64,000 bases of DNA from positions 1 to 64,000 of the forward strand of contig JAAXKN010000017.1 of assembly GCA_025612375.1 (NCBI GenBank). Reading direction: 5' to 3'. Both the position numbers and the translations under genes were made by a program. This stretch comes from Ignavibacteria bacterium. Lineage in GTDB: Bacteria; Bacteroidota; Ignavibacteria; Ignavibacteriales; SURF-24. The notes under the pieces were generated by a model. That model made no database searches, was not told where the DNA came from, and worked only from the letters and a program-made list of their open reading frames with translations. Positions 63,239-64,000 of this stretch are shown piece by piece. The stretch's first letter is position 1; each line of letters starts with the position of its first letter.

Positions 63239-64000
63239 TTATCTTATAATTATCATCTTCTTTACGTCCACAAATTCTCCCGCCTTCATGCGGTAGAAGT
63301 ACACCCCGCCCGGAAGTTTCCCGTAGCTTCCCTCTGCATTAAAGGTAAGGCTGTGCTCGCCTTTCGACTGGAAGCCGTTTACCGGCACGGTTACGGTTGC
63401 AATTTTATCTGAATATATTTCAATTATAACATTGTTGTCTTCGGGAAGGTAATATTTAATTACCGTTGAATCAGAAAAAGGATTCGGGAAATTCTGCGCA
63501 AGGGCGTAGCTGTTTGCGTTAAAGCTGAAGTAATTCAGCTTAACCGGAGCCGACTTCATTTCATCGCCGTCGTTATCTACCTGAACGAGCCTGTAATATA
63601 CTTCGGAGCCCGAGGGGACGGTTTCAGAAAAGTCATACGTGTTCATTCCTTTCTGGTTCTTTGCCGGGATGAATTTAATCCTTTCCCAGGATGTATCCGA
63701 ATCCTTGGAGCGTTCTACATAGAATCCCTTGTTGAACTGTTCGTTGTTTGTCTGCCATGAGGCCCTTACCAGGCTGCCGTCTAAAATCGCATTGAATCCC
63801 GTAATTTCATGGCTGTACTTGCCGCTGCTTAAGATCCTCTGGCCGAATATGCCGTTCTGACCGTTCCTGTTTTCCTTAAAGACTGCGGTTATGCTTTTGC
63901 CCTTTGCGGGGATGAGGTTCAGATAACTTTTTTCAGAGTTCGCATTTGAGGCAAGCGCAACTCCGGAAGAATCCCAGAGCCTTTTGCCGTCACTGCTTAT
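63239..64000 (-). CDS. T9SS cargo protein with C-terminal sorting domain (5' part outside the window)
   Basis: Partial: the frame stays open to the right edge, so the N-terminus is missing; the ATG at 63646 is internal. The visible 253 residues comprise a region with KGKSITAVFKENRNGQNGIF, a fibronectin-like segment (FNKGFYVERSKDSD, YYRLVQVDNDGDE) and the type A T9SS sorting domain of about 85 residues. That domain starts at ALAQNFPNPFSDSTVIKYYL and ends PGGVYFYRMKAGEFVDVKKM. The domain directs export through the outer membrane by T9SS and is usually removed. Downstream of it, 21 nt away, is the HAD phosphatase gene. Confidence 0.9.
   Translation of the reverse strand: MSSDGKRLWDSSGVALASNANSEKSYLNLIPAKGKSITAVFKENRNGQNGIFGQRILSSGKYSHEITGFNAILDGSLVRASWQTNNEQFNKGFYVERSKDSDTSWERIKFIPAKNQKGMNTYDFSETVPSGSEVYYRLVQVDNDGDEMKSAPVKLNYFSFNANSYALAQNFPNPFSDSTVIKYYLPEDNNVIIEIYSDKIATVTVPVNGFQSKGEHSLTFNAEGSYGKLPGGVYFYRMKAGEFVDVKKMIIIR

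Noticed and set aside
1-64000. Mobile elements, prophage, CRISPR array or toxin-antitoxin locus
   Set aside because: No transposase, integrase, phage structural gene, regular spaced direct repeats or TA-like small gene pair found on either strand.

Overview
The window reads as a chromosomal stretch from a Gram-negative bacterium of the Bacteroidota/Chlorobiota lineage, most likely an Ignavibacteria-type organism. This placement is inferred from gene content, not from a marker phylogeny. The clues are a cargo protein with a C-terminal type IX secretion (T9SS) sorting domain, a PorQ-like T9SS outer-membrane protein, lipid A and Kdo genes, many 'SGC'-type lipoproteins, a DUF4905 gene, and a tryptophanase of the Bacteroidetes type. 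I see no prophage, insertion sequence, CRISPR array, tRNA or rRNA gene. Coding is dense on both strands, with short intergenic gaps and many clear hairpin terminators.

Layout. 1-6 kb: lipid hydroxylase, MFS transporter, DHFR-like reductase, PEP carboxykinase and rhomboid protease. 5.6-8.3 kb: a leftward LPS operon (GT9 heptosyltransferase, Kdo transferase, unknown gene). 8.8-13.5 kb: heterodimeric ABC exporter followed by class I FBPase. 13.6-17.4 kb: leuS-serS, preceded by a candidate minus-strand structured RNA (17.54-17.65 kb). 17.7-21.8 kb: a PreP-like M16C protease and a pyruvate-kinase barrel protein without the C-terminal domain. 21.9-31.2 kb: signalling and envelope genes (four-PAS histidine kinase, CPBP protease, beta-barrel protein plus chemoreceptor, TlpA thioredoxin). 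31.6-39.8 kb: lipoproteins, lysA, LD-carboxypeptidase, priA and small membrane proteins. 40.0-44.6 kb: a tight five-gene operon of tryptophanase, DUF4905, AMMECR1, MEMO and a DUF2520 oxidoreductase. 44.6-51.8 kb: PEGA/FN3/TPR envelope proteins, glyS, porQ and htpX. 51.9-58.8 kb: gpsA, plsY, queA-ispD and pyruvate phosphate dikinase with a long lysine/alanine tail. 59-64 kb: a leftward lipid A block (lpxK, DUF374 acyltransferase, lpxB, an ICMT-like protein), a HAD phosphatase and the 3' part of a T9SS cargo gene.

How it works together. Much of the window builds the envelope: Kdo/heptose addition, late lipid A synthesis, phospholipid precursors (GpsA, PlsY), diaminopimelate and peptidoglycan turnover, lipoproteins and T9SS. 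Four enzymes act around the PEP/pyruvate and FBP nodes (PckA, PpdK, a PK-like protein, Fbp). The points most worth a second look are the candidate ncRNA, the histone-like tail on PpdK, the domain-truncated pyruvate kinase, the tryptophanase-AMMECR1-MEMO operon, the non-ATG start of glyS, and a perfect 15-bp inverted repeat against a lipoprotein ribosome-binding site.
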